A stretch of 64,000 nucleotides of DNA, from positions 1-64,000 of the forward strand of contig JAAAPD010000030.1 in NCBI GenBank assembly GCA_009908505.1, written 5' to 3'. Position numbers and translations under genes: made by a program. Of this stretch, positions 62,966-64,000 are shown in pieces. Numbering within the stretch: the first letter of the stretch is position 1; every line of letters begins with the position of its first letter. A model generated the notes under the pieces. The model did not search any database and was not told the origin of the DNA. It saw only the letters and a list, made by a program, of their open reading frames with translations. The DNA is from Alphaproteobacteria bacterium (GTDB taxonomy: Bacteria > Pseudomonadota > Alphaproteobacteria > Rhodobacterales > Rhodobacteraceae).

Positions 62966-63889
62966 ATGGCGCTGTTGCAGTTCAAGAAGAAACCGGCCGA
63001 GACCGGCCAGCCCGTCGATCCGAAAGTCGAGGCCTTCCTGAAGGATTACTCGATCGAGGTGATGCCCCGCACCGCCGAAAAGGTCGAGGACTTCCGCGAC
63101 CTGCTACCCGAAGGCACCCGGGTCTACATCGCCCATATCGAGGGCACGCCGATCGAGGATATGGTTTCCACCGCCAAACGTCTGGCGCGCGAGGGCTACC
63201 CGGTGATGCCGCATTTCCCGGCGCGCATCATCAAGGACCGTGCGACGCTGGCCGACTGGATCGCCCGCTACCAGGGCGAGGCAGGGGTCGAGCAGGCGCT
63301 GATGCTGGCCGGCGGCGTGGACAAGCCCCATGGCGAATTCGACAGTTCCATGCAGTTGCTGGAAACCGGGCTTTTCGGGGATTTCAAGCGCCTGCACGTG
63401 GCCGGCCACCCCGAGGGCAACAAAGATATCGACGCCAAGGGCGGCACGGCCAACGTGGACGCGGCCCTGCAGTGGAAGCAGAAGTTCTCGGAAACCACCG
63501 ATGCCGAGATGGCGCTGGCGACCCAGTTCGCCTTCGAGGCGCAGCCGATCATCGAATGGGCCAACAGCCTCAAGGCTGCCGGGATCGACCTGCCGATCCA
63601 TATCGGCATCGCCGGTCCGGCCAAGCTGCAGACCATGATCAAGTTCGCCATGGCCTGCGGCGTCGGCCCGTCCATTCGCGTGCTGCAGAAGCGGGCCAAG
63701 GATGTCTCCAAGCTTCTCTTGCCGTTCGAGCCCACCGAGGTCGTCAGCCAGTTGGCCGCACACAAGGCCGCCAACCCCGATTTCAACGTGACCAACGTGC
63801 ACTTCTTCCCGCTGGGCGGTATCAAGACCAATGCCCAATGGGCCATCGACCATGGCGGCGCCTCTGCCGTCCCAGCCTCTCAATCCTAA
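62966..63889 (+). CDS. Methylenetetrahydrofolate reductase family protein (MetF-like)
   Basis: 307 residues. After a short variable start comes YSIEVMPRTAEKVEDF, in which the Glu corresponds to the catalytic Glu of MetF (SFEF). RVYIAHIEGTPIEDMVSTAK, GYPVMPHFPARIIKD, ALMLAGGVDKPHGEFDSS and LHVAGHPEGNKD follow; FAD-binding loops are present. It reduces methylene-THF to methyl-THF. AAGGAGG precedes the ATG at 62966. The next gene would use the methyl-THF, so this is likely a functional pair. Confidence 0.88.
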   Translation: MALLQFKKKPAETGQPVDPKVEAFLKDYSIEVMPRTAEKVEDFRDLLPEGTRVYIAHIEGTPIEDMVSTAKRLAREGYPVMPHFPARIIKDRATLADWIARYQGEAGVEQALMLAGGVDKPHGEFDSSMQLLETGLFGDFKRLHVAGHPEGNKDIDAKGGTANVDAALQWKQKFSETTDAEMALATQFAFEAQPIIEWANSLKAAGIDLPIHIGIAGPAKLQTMIKFAMACGVGPSIRVLQKRAKDVSKLLLPFEPTEVVSQLAAHKAANPDFNVTNVHFFPLGGIKTNAQWAIDHGGASAVPASQS

Positions 63890-63898
63890 GGACCGACC

Positions 63899-64000
63899 AT
63901 GACCCGCACCGTTGTCGAATCGAAGACCAAGACCGCCGTTATCGGCTTTGACGAACCGTTCTGCGTGATCGGCGAGCGCATCAACCCCACCGGGCGCAAG
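63899..64000 (+). CDS. Methyltetrahydrofolate-corrinoid methyltransferase, partial (runs off right edge)
   Basis: The first 34 residues are visible: MTRTVVESKTKTAVIG, then CVIGERINPTGRK, the start of a pterin-binding barrel (the GERINPTG motif of MetH and AcsE domains). It would move the methyl group of methyl-THF to a cobalamin protein. In Roseobacter relatives, a split methionine synthase with separate pterin, cobalamin and homocysteine parts is known, so this could be that pterin part. AAGGA precedes the ATG; it is ten bases after the reductase gene. Confidence 0.8.
   Translation, partial: MTRTVVESKTKTAVIGFDEPFCVIGERINPTGRK

Overview
The window is a gene-dense, high-GC stretch of bacterial chromosome. 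It most likely comes from a Rhodobacteraceae (Roseobacter/Rhodobacter-type) alphaproteobacterium. The main evidence is a C4-pathway 5-aminolevulinate synthase (hemA), a GTTC-N7-GTTC LexA box in front of uvrA, lpxI in place of lpxH, a prfB gene without a programmed frameshift, and a corrinoid methyltransferase next to a MetF-like reductase. I see no phage, insertion sequence, CRISPR array or other mobile DNA. This is core chromosome with a few lineage-specific genes.

Layout. 1-3.1 kb: edge of a small secreted protein gene, an HU protein with a histone-H1-like tail, two valine tRNAs with matching promoters, a pirin, two identical aspartate tRNAs, and a small membrane protein behind a palindrome. 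3.2-9.9 kb: an S41 protease and an M20 dipeptidase (minus), then hemA, a RodZ-like protein and ispG (plus). 10-15.7 kb: two DsbA-like genes (one degenerate), an M48 protease with TPRs, an aminotransferase, a cell-wall amidase and a methyltransferase. 15.8-20.4 kb: penicillin-binding protein 1A, prfB and a DUF2189 membrane protein. 20.4-23.9 kb: a bactofilin/M23 peptidase pair, a DUF455 ferritin-like protein and a Bcp peroxiredoxin. 23.9-33.6 kb: an AsmA-like giant protein, queA, an MFS transporter, DUF924, a PAS-GAF-GGDEF diguanylate cyclase and lpdA. 33.7-39.6 kb: a secreted von Willebrand A protein with six tandem repeats, a rhodanese, and uvrA. 39.7-47.3 kb: a peptide ABC transporter operon (binding protein, two permeases, fused ATPase) with an AraC regulator. 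47.4-60.4 kb: miaA, then the envelope cluster pyrH-frr-uppS-cdsA-dxr-rseP-small ORF-bamA-skp-fabZ-lpxA-lpxI-lpxB. 60.5-64 kb: an HpcH/HpaI aldolase, a Ppx/GppA phosphatase, and the start of a one-carbon cluster (PF13769-like protein, MetF-like reductase, methyltetrahydrofolate-corrinoid methyltransferase cut by the window edge).

How the genes fit together. Much of the window serves envelope construction: peptidoglycan (PBP1A, AmiC-like amidase, M23 peptidase with bactofilin, RodZ-like protein, UppS), outer membrane (BamA, Skp, LpxA/I/B, FabZ, AsmA-like protein, M48 protease) and isoprenoid supply (IspG, Dxr, UppS). The peptide ABC transporter and M20 dipeptidase could support peptide use.

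The most unusual items are the six-repeat vWA protein with its Shine-Dalgarno buried in a terminator-like hairpin, the DsbA-like paralogue that has lost its CXXC, three unassigned operator-like palindromes (two sharing half-sites), and a 42-residue membrane ORF between rseP and bamA.
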